DNA from: Afipia carboxidovorans OM5
Lineage (GTDB): Bacteria; Pseudomonadota; Alphaproteobacteria; Rhizobiales; Xanthobacteraceae
Length of the DNA: 64,000 bases
Assembly: GCF_000218565.1 (NCBI RefSeq)
Contig: NC_015684.1
Span: forward strand, 1,488,001 to 1,552,000
Reading direction: 5' to 3'
The translations under genes and the position numbers were made by a program. This document shows, piece after piece, positions 16,617 to 24,517 of this stretch. The notes beneath the pieces were generated by a model. It was not told the DNA's origin. It was given only the letters and a program-made list of their open reading frames with translations, and ran no database searches. Numbering within the stretch: position 1 is the first letter of the stretch; every line of letters starts with the position of its first letter.

Positions 16617-17477
16617 ATGGCGGAGAGCGTGCGCGCGATGCAGCAGAAATCGTGGGGAACGACGGGACGGCTGGTGTCGGTGATCGGGCAGGGCACCTGG
16701 TACATCGATCAGGGCAACCATGCGACCGCCGCCGCGGCGTTGCGCAAGGGGCTCGATCTCGGCATGAACCATATCGACACCGCCGAGATGTATGACGATG
16801 CCGAACTCGTGGTCGCTGAAGCGATCACCGGGCGTCGCGACGAAGTGTTTCTGGTTTCGAAAGTGCTGCCGAGTAATGCTTCGCGCACCGGCACCATCAA
16901 GGCATGCGAGCGCTCGCTTTCGCGCATGAAGACCGACCGGATGGATTGCTACCTCCTGCATTGGCGCGGAAGCTATCCGCTGGAAGACACCGTGAGCGCG
17001 CTCGATCAGCTCAAGAGGGACGGCAAGATCCTGTCATGGGGTGTCAGCAATTTCGATGCCGACGACATGCAGGAAATTTACGACATCGCGGGCAAGGGCA
17101 AGATTGCCTGCAATCAGGTGCTCTATCACCTGAAGGAGCGCGCGATCGAACATTCGGTGATCCCGTGGTGCGAGCAGCATGACGTGACGGTGACGGCCTA
17201 TTCGCCGTTCGGCCACAGCGATTTCCCATCGCCGCGCTCGGAGGGCGGGCAGGTGCTGCAGCAGATTGCAAGTGCGCGAGGTGTCACGCCACGTCAGGTC
17301 GCGCTTGCCTTTCTCACTCGCAAGCCTGCGGTGGTGACGATTCCGAAGGCATCCTCGGCCGTGCACGCGGAGGAGAACGCCGGCGCGGGTGGCTTGACGC
17401 TCAGTGCCGATGAGATCGCGCAGATCGACAAGGCATTCCCGCGCGGGCGGGAACCCTCGCATCTGCCGATGCTGTAG
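16617..17477 (+). CDS. Aldo/keto reductase
   Basis: This 286-residue NADPH-dependent oxidoreductase has the catalytic tetrad of the superfamily: Asp and Tyr in HIDTAEMYDD, Lys in VFLVSKVLPSN and His in CYLLHWRGSY. The C-terminal segment VALAFLTRKPAVVTIPKAS is the cofactor-binding part. It reduces aldehydes or ketones in the cytoplasm; the substrate is unknown. AGGAG stands 6 bases before the ATG. Confidence 0.88.
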   Translation: MAESVRAMQQKSWGTTGRLVSVIGQGTWYIDQGNHATAAAALRKGLDLGMNHIDTAEMYDDAELVVAEAITGRRDEVFLVSKVLPSNASRTGTIKACERSLSRMKTDRMDCYLLHWRGSYPLEDTVSALDQLKRDGKILSWGVSNFDADDMQEIYDIAGKGKIACNQVLYHLKERAIEHSVIPWCEQHDVTVTAYSPFGHSDFPSPRSEGGQVLQQIASARGVTPRQVALAFLTRKPAVVTIPKASSAVHAEENAGAGGLTLSADEIAQIDKAFPRGREPSHLPML

Positions 17478-17487
17478 AATTATATTG

Positions 17488-17626
17488 CCGCCCCCCGCGC
17501 AGGCGGGGGCCCAGCTCTTTAAAAATCGAGAGGCGCCTGTCAGTGGTGTCGAGTAATTTTCGTTGCTCGATTTATAGCTGTCTGGGTGCCAAATACTATT
17601 GGGTCCCCGCCTGCGCGGGGACGACA
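17488..17626. repeat. Inverted pair of GC palindromic intergenic repeats
   Basis: Two copies of one palindromic unit (core CCCCGCCTGCGCGGGG) lie in opposite orientation: one inverted at 17488-17514, the other direct at 17600-17625. The second matches 26 of 26 bases with a copy at 57474-57499. The pair lies between the convergent aldo/keto reductase and slyX genes and could fold as one long structure or act as a transcription end. Confidence 0.75.
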
Positions 17627-17675
17627 CAGTATGTGTCTGGTCTTTTTTGCCTCGCAATGATGGTAGAGGTGCCCC

Positions 17676-17897
17676 TCAATAATGCGGCGGGGGTGGTTCG
17701 CTGCCGGGTGCGACGGGGATGCTTTCCTCGGCGGCGGCGATGCGGTCGGTCAGCCGCGAGAGTTCGCGCGTCAGCATGTCGATCTGCCGCCACTGTGCGG
17801 TGATGACCTGATTGAGCGCCTCGATCGCTGCGTCCTGATGCGTGATCTGTATTTCCAGCGCCTCGACGCGCTTGGCGAGATCGCCTGCGTTACTCAT
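17676..17897 (-). CDS. slyX: SlyX-family protein
   Basis: The 73-residue protein is a coiled coil (LAKRVEALEIQITHQDAAIEALNQVITAQWRQIDMLTRELSRL) ending in the SlyX signature EPPPPHY. SlyX is widespread and of unknown function. Its ATG overlaps the trhO stop in the string ATGAGTAA, so the two genes are probably translationally coupled. Confidence 0.85.
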   Translation of the reverse strand: MSNAGDLAKRVEALEIQITHQDAAIEALNQVITAQWRQIDMLTRELSRLTDRIAAAEESIPVAPGSEPPPPHY

Positions 17898-18648
17898 GAT
17901 CGTCGCCTTCCTGCCGCGCGGCACGCTCGGTCAATCCATGGCCGAGTGCAACGCGTTGATCGAACACGAAGCATTCGCCCTTCCAGCGGCTTTGCGCCTC
18001 TGGAATCGTTTCGAGATATTTCAGGATGCCGCCCTTGAGGTGGAAAACGTTCTCGAACCCACGCGACAGCAGATAAGAGCTCGCCTTCTCGCAGCGGATG
18101 CCGCCGGTGCAGAACATGGCGATGCTTTTGTCTCGTGCGGGATCGAGCGTGCGGTCGGCGAAATCCTTGAACTCGCTGAAACTGCTAATGTCCGGATCGA
18201 CGGCGCCCTCGAACGTGCCCATCTCCACCTCGAAGGCGTTGCGCGTGTCGAGTAGCACCATACCCGGCTGCGTAATGAGATCGTTCCAGTCTGCGGCGTC
18301 AACATAGGTGCCGACCTGTTGCGTCGGATCGGTAGCGCCGTCCTTGATGGTGACGATTTCCTTTTTCAGCCGGACCTTCATCCGGTTGAACGGCATCTCC
18401 AGCGCGGTCGAGAATTTAAGCTCGAGATTGTCGATGCGTCCACCGAACAGCGCACCGTGCTCGATCTGCTTCATCAGCGCGTCGATCGCCACCGCGCTGC
18501 CTGCGACTGTGCCGTTGATGCCCTCGGCGGCGAGCAGGATGATGCCCTTGATGTCGAGCGCGACGCACATACTGCGCAGCGGATCGCGCAACTGCTCGAA
18601 ATCCGGCAACGGGGTGAACTGATAGAACGCGGCGACTTTGTACGGCAT
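17890..18648 (-). CDS. trhO: tRNA uridine(34) hydroxylase, rhodanese type
   Basis: This 252-residue protein of the YceA/TrhO family has an N-terminal acylphosphatase-like domain (residues 1-95) and a rhodanese domain with the active-site loop CTGGIRCEKAS (C180, second Cys C186). TrhO hydroxylates U34 at C5 of some tRNAs, the first step to 5-methoxyuridine-type bases in bacteria. The MPYKVAAFYQFTPL start matches the family; longer frames upstream run into fdhD. It is the first gene of a pair with slyX. Confidence 0.9.
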   Translation of the reverse strand: MPYKVAAFYQFTPLPDFEQLRDPLRSMCVALDIKGIILLAAEGINGTVAGSAVAIDALMKQIEHGALFGGRIDNLELKFSTALEMPFNRMKVRLKKEIVTIKDGATDPTQQVGTYVDAADWNDLITQPGMVLLDTRNAFEVEMGTFEGAVDPDISSFSEFKDFADRTLDPARDKSIAMFCTGGIRCEKASSYLLSRGFENVFHLKGGILKYLETIPEAQSRWKGECFVFDQRVALGHGLTERAARQEGDDHE

Positions 18649-18689
18649 CGCGCTGTTATAGTGGCTCGAAGCTCGCGCGGAAAGGCGTG

Positions 18690-19511
18690 TCAGGCGACGT
18701 GAATGGCGGCGTCGTCCGTTTTCACCCGGTTGGGATACGTGAAAATCTCGAACCCGTCGGAACGCGCGATGGCGCACAGCGTGATCCCGGCGCGTTCCGC
18801 CATGCGGATCGCAAGCGCGGTTGGCGCGGAAACCGAGACGATCAGCGAAGCACCGATCACGGCAGTCTTCTGCACCATCTCGACCGAAACGCGGCTCGTC
18901 AGCAGCACCGCGCCGCTGGCGCCGTCGATCCTGTTGCGGGCGAGGGCACCTGCGAGCTTGTCGAGCGCATTGTGGCGGCCGACGTCCTCGCGGCATTCCA
19001 GAATGCCCTTCTCCGGGTCCCAGAAGGCGGCAGCGTGGACCGCGCGGGTCAACGTGTTCAGCTTCTGCAGCGGATAGAGCGCCTGCATCGCCGTCATGAT
19101 CTGCGCCGGCGTGACGGTGATGCCGGTGCCGACCAGTGCCACGGGTCGCATTGCTTCGGCGATGGAATCGATACCGCACAGGCCGCAGCCGGTCGGGCCG
19201 GCGATGTGGCGGCGGCGCTCGCTCTGGCGCGCAGCCTCGGTCCCGCTGAGCCACATCCGCAGCTCGATGCCTTCGTCCTGCGGGACGACTTCCAGTGATT
19301 CGATGCCGTCAACGTTATCGATGATGCCTTCCGTCAGGCTGAAGCCGACTGCGAAATCCTCGAGGTCCTGTGGCGTCCCCATCATCACCGCGTGGGTGCT
19401 CGCGCCGTAGGACATCGCAAGCGCCGTCTCTTCCGGCACGACGCGGATGCCCTCGCTGAGGCCGTTTTCCCGCCAGATCTGGCGATGGGCTGAAACTGTC
19501 GGCTCCGTCAT
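18690..19511 (-). CDS. fdhD: Formate dehydrogenase accessory sulfurtransferase FdhD
   Basis: The 273-residue protein carries the FdhD signature CGLCG (C109, C112) and ILECREDVGRHNALDKLAGALAR. FdhD moves sulfur from the cysteine desulfurase to the molybdenum bis-MGD cofactor of formate dehydrogenase. No formate dehydrogenase subunit is in the window. It lies divergently from hpnP and 41 bases upstream of trhO. Confidence 0.93.
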   Translation of the reverse strand: MTEPTVSAHRQIWRENGLSEGIRVVPEETALAMSYGASTHAVMMGTPQDLEDFAVGFSLTEGIIDNVDGIESLEVVPQDEGIELRMWLSGTEAARQSERRRHIAGPTGCGLCGIDSIAEAMRPVALVGTGITVTPAQIMTAMQALYPLQKLNTLTRAVHAAAFWDPEKGILECREDVGRHNALDKLAGALARNRIDGASGAVLLTSRVSVEMVQKTAVIGASLIVSVSAPTALAIRMAERAGITLCAIARSDGFEIFTYPNRVKTDDAAIHVA

Positions 19512-19608
19512 GAGTTGTACCTTCGTCCCGCAAGATCGTTTGAACCAATCATATAGGAAATCATGCGCGTCAGCGTAAGCCGCTTGGCCCCTCCGGCAAG
19601 GGCAAAAT

Positions 19609-19633
19609 GGGCCGCAGGCGGGTGTTGCGGCCC
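19609..19633. other. Hairpin in the fdhD-hpnP intergenic region
   Basis: GGGCCGCA and TGCGGCCC pair perfectly around a 9-base loop in the 240-base divergent region. It would lie in the 5' leader of hpnP if transcription starts upstream. I could not find a GGAAC/CGTT (EcfG-type) promoter pair between fdhD and hpnP. Confidence 0.4.
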
Positions 19634-19750
19634 AGCGAAGGGTTGCCTGCCGAGAGAGGTAGGTACCGCGGCCCCATTCTCACCGAAAAGCCATGGCGGA
19701 TTTGACGATATCGGGCAGACGAGAAGGCAGAAGGAGGCGAGGCGGCATTG

Positions 19751-21340
19751 ATGGACAAGCAGGCAGAGCTCTCACCGCGCCGCATCCTTTGCGTTTTCCC
19801 GAAATATTCGCCGTCGTTCGGCACGTTCGAATATGCCTATCCGCTGACGGACGGCGTGAAGGCCTTCATGCCGCCGCAGGGCCTGCTGCTGATCGCGGCC
19901 GCGCTGCCGCCGTCGTGGAGCGTCCGCTTCATCGACGAGAACATCCGCAGCGCGACGGATGCGGATTTTGCCTGGGCGGAAGCCGTGTTCGTCAGCGGGA
20001 TGCACATCCAGCGCAAGCAGATCAACGATATCTGCCGCCGCGCGCATGAGGCGGAACGCGTCGTCGCGCTCGGCGGGCCATCGGTGAGTGCATGCCCGGA
20101 TTATTATCCGGAGTTCGACTATCTGCATATTGGCGAACTCGGCGATGCTACCGAGGAGTTGTTCGTACGGTTGGCGGACGATGTCGCGCGGCCGCCGCGG
20201 CAGGTGGCGCTGACGACGCATGAGCGGCTAGCTATGGCGGAGTTTCCGCAGCCCGCCTATGAGCTCATTCCGCTGCGAAAGTACTTTCTCGGCAGCATCC
20301 AGTTCTCCAGCGGCTGCCCGTATCAATGCGAGTTTTGTGACATTCCGGGGCTGTACGGCCGCAACCCGCGTCTGAAATCGCCGCAGCAGGTTCTGGCCGA
20401 ACTCGACAAGATGGTGGCGAACGGGTTGTCCGGCGCGGTGTATTTCGTCGATGACAATTTCATCGGCAATCGCCGCGCGGTGCTGGAATTGCTGCCGCAT
20501 CTTGTCGAATGGCAGAAACGAAACGGCTATGCCGTGCAGTTCGCGTGCGAGGCGACGCTGAATATCGCCAAACGGCCGGAAATCCTGCAGCTCATGCACG
20601 ATGCCTTTTTCCTCACCGTGTTCTGCGGCATCGAGACTCCGGACCCGAAGGCGCTGCAGGCGATGTCGAAGCAGCACAACATGATGGTGCCAATTCTGGA
20701 GGGTGTGAAAACGCTCAACAGCTACGGGCTCGAGGTGGTGTCCGGCATCATCCTCGGCCTTGATACCGACACCGACGATTCAGGCGAGCGTATTCTCGAG
20801 TTCGTCGACCAATCGCAGATTCCGCTGCTCACCATCAATCTGTTGCAGGCGTTGCCCAAGACTCCGCTGTGGGATCGCCTCGCGCGTGCCGGCCGCCTGA
20901 TTGAAAACACCGAGCGAGACTCGAATGTCGATTTCCTGCTGCCTTATGAGCAGGTGGTGGCGATGTGGCGTGACTGCATGGGCCGCGCCTATACGCCGGA
21001 GAAAATGTTCGCGCGCTTCCAGCATCAGATCGAGCATACTTATCCGAACCGCATCCACCCGCCGCCGACGAAGCAGCGCCTCACTGCGGCGAACATCAAG
21101 CGTGGTCTCACCATGATGGCGCGTATCATCTGGCACGCGGGCGTGCGCAGCGACTACCGGCGCGAGTTCTGGAAGTTTGCGTGGCCGCGACTGAAGGCGG
21201 GCGATGTCGAACGCTTCATCAGTTGCAGCCTGGTGGCGCACCATCTGATTACGTTTGCGCGCGGCGCCTCAAGTGGCCGCCAGACCGCATCGTACTATTC
21301 CGACAAGCCGGCCGAGGCCTTGCCGCAGGCCGCGGAATAG
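19751..21340 (+). CDS. hpnP: Hopanoid C-2 methylase (B12-binding radical SAM)
   Basis: A 529-residue protein with an N-terminal cobalamin-binding domain (about residues 10-140), the radical-SAM cluster motif CPYQCEFC (C189, C193, C196) and a C-terminal DUF4070-like part. The opening RRILCVFPKYSPSFGTFEYAYPL and the FIDENI and SGMHIQRKQ segments are those of HpnP. HpnP puts a methyl group on C-2 of hopanoids. Its position just before hpnC supports the call against HpnJ-type enzymes. A TTG three bases upstream could also start; GAGG stands 8 bases before the ATG. Confidence 0.87.
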   Translation: MDKQAELSPRRILCVFPKYSPSFGTFEYAYPLTDGVKAFMPPQGLLLIAAALPPSWSVRFIDENIRSATDADFAWAEAVFVSGMHIQRKQINDICRRAHEAERVVALGGPSVSACPDYYPEFDYLHIGELGDATEELFVRLADDVARPPRQVALTTHERLAMAEFPQPAYELIPLRKYFLGSIQFSSGCPYQCEFCDIPGLYGRNPRLKSPQQVLAELDKMVANGLSGAVYFVDDNFIGNRRAVLELLPHLVEWQKRNGYAVQFACEATLNIAKRPEILQLMHDAFFLTVFCGIETPDPKALQAMSKQHNMMVPILEGVKTLNSYGLEVVSGIILGLDTDTDDSGERILEFVDQSQIPLLTINLLQALPKTPLWDRLARAGRLIENTERDSNVDFLLPYEQVVAMWRDCMGRAYTPEKMFARFQHQIEHTYPNRIHPPPTKQRLTAANIKRGLTMMARIIWHAGVRSDYRREFWKFAWPRLKAGDVERFISCSLVAHHLITFARGASSGRQTASYYSDKPAEALPQAAE

Positions 21341-21528
21341 CGGGATATTTCAATGATTTGGGCCCTCTCGCATTCCGTGCGGGGGTGGGGTATGATGCCG
21401 CCGCTTGGCCGTATCGCCTTGTTTTTATCAATGAAACCAATGGCTTAACGAGACGTGACGACTTTGTTCGCCCAGCTTTTGTCGATTCTTGCGCAGGGTG
21501 CGGTGTCCTCCCGTGGGGGCCGCGCATC

Positions 21529-22407
21529 ATGACGGCTGCCGCTGAATTGCGCTCAGGCAAAGGGCACAAGGACGAAAACTTCCCCGTTGCCTCGCACCTT
21601 ATTCATCCGCGCTACCGCGCGCCGATCCTCGCGTTCTACAATTTCGTGCGCACGGCGGACGACATTGCCGACCATGAGAGCCTGCCGGCGCAGGAGAAAC
21701 TCGACCAGCTCAATCGTCTCGAAGCGGAGTTGCTCGGCGATGGCGATACCCAGCCGGAAGCGGTGGCGCTGCGCCGTGCACTTGCCGAGCGTGGGCTCGA
21801 GCCGCGCCATGCGCAGGATCTGCTGACGGCGTTTCGCATGGACGTCACCAAGCTGCGTTACGAGAACTGGGATGATCTCATCCACTATTGCAGCTATTCG
21901 GCGATGCCGGTCGGCCGCTTCGTGCTCGACGTGCATGGCGAGGATCGCGCGACCTGGGCCGCCAACGATGCGCTGTGCGCTGCGCTTCAGATCAACAATC
22001 ACTTGCAGGATTGCGGCAAGGACTACCGCAAGCTCAACCGCGTTTACGTGCCGCGCGATGCGCTGGAAACCGCAGGTGTTGCAGTCGAAGAGCTCGGCGC
22101 GGCCAAATCCTCGCCCTCGCTTCTTGCCTGCCTGCGCAAGCTCGCCGAGCGCAACGAGGCGCTTCTGACGCAGAGCGCATCGTTTTCCTCTCAGGTGAAG
22201 GATATGCGGCTCGGCATGGAGATTTCCGTCATCGATGCTTTTGCACGACGGATCGTCGGCCTTTTGAAAACCCACGATCCGCTGTGCGAGAAGGTTCACC
22301 TCTCGAAAGGCGAGATGCTGAGGCTCGCCGCTCTTTCGGCTGCGGCGGAATTCGGCCGGCGCATGACCGGCACCAAGTCGATGCCGCGGCTATCCACGGG
22401 CGCATGA
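21529..22407 (+). CDS. hpnC: Hydroxysqualene synthase HpnC
   Basis: The 292-residue squalene/phytoene synthase-like protein has two Asp-rich motifs, RTADDIADHE (D44-D48) and NNHLQDCGKDY (D161-D165). HpnC turns presqualene diphosphate into hydroxysqualene, the middle step of the HpnCDE squalene route. The protein starts at MTAAAELRSG, which fits the family; upstream extension overlaps hpnP. It is followed 7 bases later by hpnD. Confidence 0.93.
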   Translation: MTAAAELRSGKGHKDENFPVASHLIHPRYRAPILAFYNFVRTADDIADHESLPAQEKLDQLNRLEAELLGDGDTQPEAVALRRALAERGLEPRHAQDLLTAFRMDVTKLRYENWDDLIHYCSYSAMPVGRFVLDVHGEDRATWAANDALCAALQINNHLQDCGKDYRKLNRVYVPRDALETAGVAVEELGAAKSSPSLLACLRKLAERNEALLTQSASFSSQVKDMRLGMEISVIDAFARRIVGLLKTHDPLCEKVHLSKGEMLRLAALSAAAEFGRRMTGTKSMPRLSTGA

Positions 22408-22414
22408 TCCTGCC

Positions 22415-23242
22415 ATGAGCGATGTCGATACAACACCGGCCCGGACGGCCTCCGGCAGCTCGTTCTACGCGGCGATGCGTATCCTTCCGCGCGAGCAGCG
22501 CGAGGCGATGTTTCACATCTACAGCTTCTGCCGCAAGGTGGACGACATCGCCGATTCCGACGGCCCGCGTGCTGAGCGCCTCGCAGCGCTGGCGGAGTGG
22601 CGGCGCGATATCGATGCACTGTATGAGGGGCACCCCACGCCGCGCGTCGCGCCTTATCAGGCTGCCGTGAAGCGCTTTGGTCTCAAGCGCGAAGATTTCA
22701 TCGCCATCATCGATGGCATGGAGATGGACGTGCCGGCAGAAATCCGTGCGCCGGATGAGGCAACGCTCGATCTCTACTGCGATCGTGTCGCCAGCGCGGT
22801 TGGTCGTCTGTCGGTGCGGGTGTTCGGCCTGTCGGAGGACGATGGCATTGCGCTGTCGCATAATCTCGGCCGCGCGCTGCAACTCACCAACATCCTGCGC
22901 GATATCGACGAGGATGCAGGCATCGGCCGGCTTTATCTGCCGCGCGAATTGCTGGCAGGGGCGGGCATTACGTCGAACGATCCGCAGGTCGTTGCGGCCG
23001 ATCCGAATATCCCGCGGGTTTGCATGCCGATCGTCGCACGCGTGAAAGTCTATTTCCGCGAGGCGGATGCGATCATGGCACGCTATCCGCGCAGCACCGT
23101 GCGCGCCCCGCGCATCATGTCGAAATATTATCAGGAAATTCTCAAGCGGCTTCTGGCGCGCGGCTTCGCGCCGCCACGACAGCCTGTGAAGCTCAGCAAG
23201 GCAGCGAAGATGTCGATTCTTTTGCGCTACGCGGTGTTCTGA
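22415..23242 (+). CDS. hpnD: Presqualene diphosphate synthase HpnD
   Basis: The 275-residue squalene/phytoene synthase-like protein carries CRKVDDIADSD (D43-D47) and ILRDIDEDAGIGRLYLP (D163-D167). HpnD joins two farnesyl diphosphates into presqualene diphosphate. Its TGA shares one base with the hpnE ATG (TGATG), so the genes are coupled. Confidence 0.94.
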   Translation: MSDVDTTPARTASGSSFYAAMRILPREQREAMFHIYSFCRKVDDIADSDGPRAERLAALAEWRRDIDALYEGHPTPRVAPYQAAVKRFGLKREDFIAIIDGMEMDVPAEIRAPDEATLDLYCDRVASAVGRLSVRVFGLSEDDGIALSHNLGRALQLTNILRDIDEDAGIGRLYLPRELLAGAGITSNDPQVVAADPNIPRVCMPIVARVKVYFREADAIMARYPRSTVRAPRIMSKYYQEILKRLLARGFAPPRQPVKLSKAAKMSILLRYAVF

Positions 23243-24507
23243 TGGAGAGGACCGCTCATATTATCGGCGCCGGACTGTCGAGCCTCAGCGCGGGCGTGCG
23301 CCTTGCGAACGAGGGGTTCACGGTCCACGTCCATGAGGCGACGCAATACACCGGTGGCCGTTGCCGTTCGTATTACGACGGCGCAACCGACATGGTGATC
23401 GACAACGGCAATCATTTGATGCTGTCGGGCAACCGCCACGTCCGCCATTATGCCAAGACACTCGGCACAGACGACAAGCTCGTTGGCCCGGCGCGTGCGC
23501 AATTTCCATTCATGGACATTGCGAGCGGCAAGCGTTGGCTGCTCGATCTCGGAGCAGGGCGGCTGCCGACCTGGGTGTTCAGCGCCAAGCGCCGCGTGCC
23601 GGATACGCATGTGCGCGATTATCTCGCGCTGCTGCCGCTCGTCTCGGCGCAGCCGGAGGCGCTCGTTGGTGACACCATTCCGTGTGAGGGCGTGCTGTAT
23701 GACAGGCTGGTGCAGCCGCTTCTGATTGCAGCACTGAACGTCGAACCGCCGCAGGGCTCGGCGGGTCTTGCAGGCGCGATCGTGCGCGAGACATTGCTTG
23801 CGGGAGGCAAGGCCTGCCGCCCGCTGATCGCGCGTGAGGGATTGTCGCCCGTGCTGATCGATCCTGCGATCGAGCTCATCAAGAAGAAGGGTGGCTCGCT
23901 GACGTTGGGTCACGAACTGCGGAAGATCGAGCGCTCGCCGCTTCGCGCGACGGGCCTTAACTTCGGCGAGGATACGGTGCCGCTCGGGCCGGGCGATGTT
24001 GTCGTGCTGGCAGTGACCGCTCGTGCGGCCTCGGGATTGATGCCCGGCATCAAGGCACCGACGAAATTCCGCACCATCCTCAACGCGCATTTTCGATACA
24101 CGCCGCCAGCGGGTGTTCCGGATGTGACAGGCGTTGTCGGCGGACTGATCGAGTGGCTGTTTGCGTTCCCGGATCGTCTCTCAATCACCATCAGCGCCGC
24201 GGAACGGCTCGTCAATTTGCCGCGTGAAGACCTTGCGCGCGATATTTGGCGCGATATCTGCAAGGTCGCGGACCTTGGCGAAGATGTGGCCGAAGGGCCG
24301 TTGCCACCGTGGCAGATCGTGCGCGAGCGTCGCGCAACGTTCGAGGCGACACCGGAGCAGAACGCTTTGCGCCCCGGTGCTGCCACCGAATTGAAGAACC
24401 TTTTTCTGGCCGGGGATTGGACGGACACCGGCCTGCCTTCGACGATTGAAGGCTCGATCCGTTCGGGCGATCGGGCCGCCGACCTCATCCTGCAGACGCA
24501 AGAGTGA
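23242..24507 (+). CDS. hpnE: Hydroxysqualene dehydroxylase HpnE
   Basis: This 421-residue FAD amine-oxidase-like protein opens with the dinucleotide fold AHIIGAGLSSLSAGVRLANEGFTVHVHEA and ends with the FAD-contact motif LFLAGDWTDTGLPSTIEGSIRSGDRAA. HpnE reduces hydroxysqualene to squalene. It overlaps hpnD by one base and is 10 bases from shc. Confidence 0.94.
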   Translation: MERTAHIIGAGLSSLSAGVRLANEGFTVHVHEATQYTGGRCRSYYDGATDMVIDNGNHLMLSGNRHVRHYAKTLGTDDKLVGPARAQFPFMDIASGKRWLLDLGAGRLPTWVFSAKRRVPDTHVRDYLALLPLVSAQPEALVGDTIPCEGVLYDRLVQPLLIAALNVEPPQGSAGLAGAIVRETLLAGGKACRPLIAREGLSPVLIDPAIELIKKKGGSLTLGHELRKIERSPLRATGLNFGEDTVPLGPGDVVVLAVTARAASGLMPGIKAPTKFRTILNAHFRYTPPAGVPDVTGVVGGLIEWLFAFPDRLSITISAAERLVNLPREDLARDIWRDICKVADLGEDVAEGPLPPWQIVRERRATFEATPEQNALRPGAATELKNLFLAGDWTDTGLPSTIEGSIRSGDRAADLILQTQE

Positions 24508-24517
24508 CAAGACGACC

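Noticed and set aside
17488..17640. CRISPR-like repeat array
   Set aside because: Only two inverted copies without regular spacers or cas genes.
21345..21359. A 15-base exact match ATATTTCAATGATTT between 21345 and 53771
   Set aside because: About one or two chance 15-base matches are expected in a window this long, and the two places share no further similarity.
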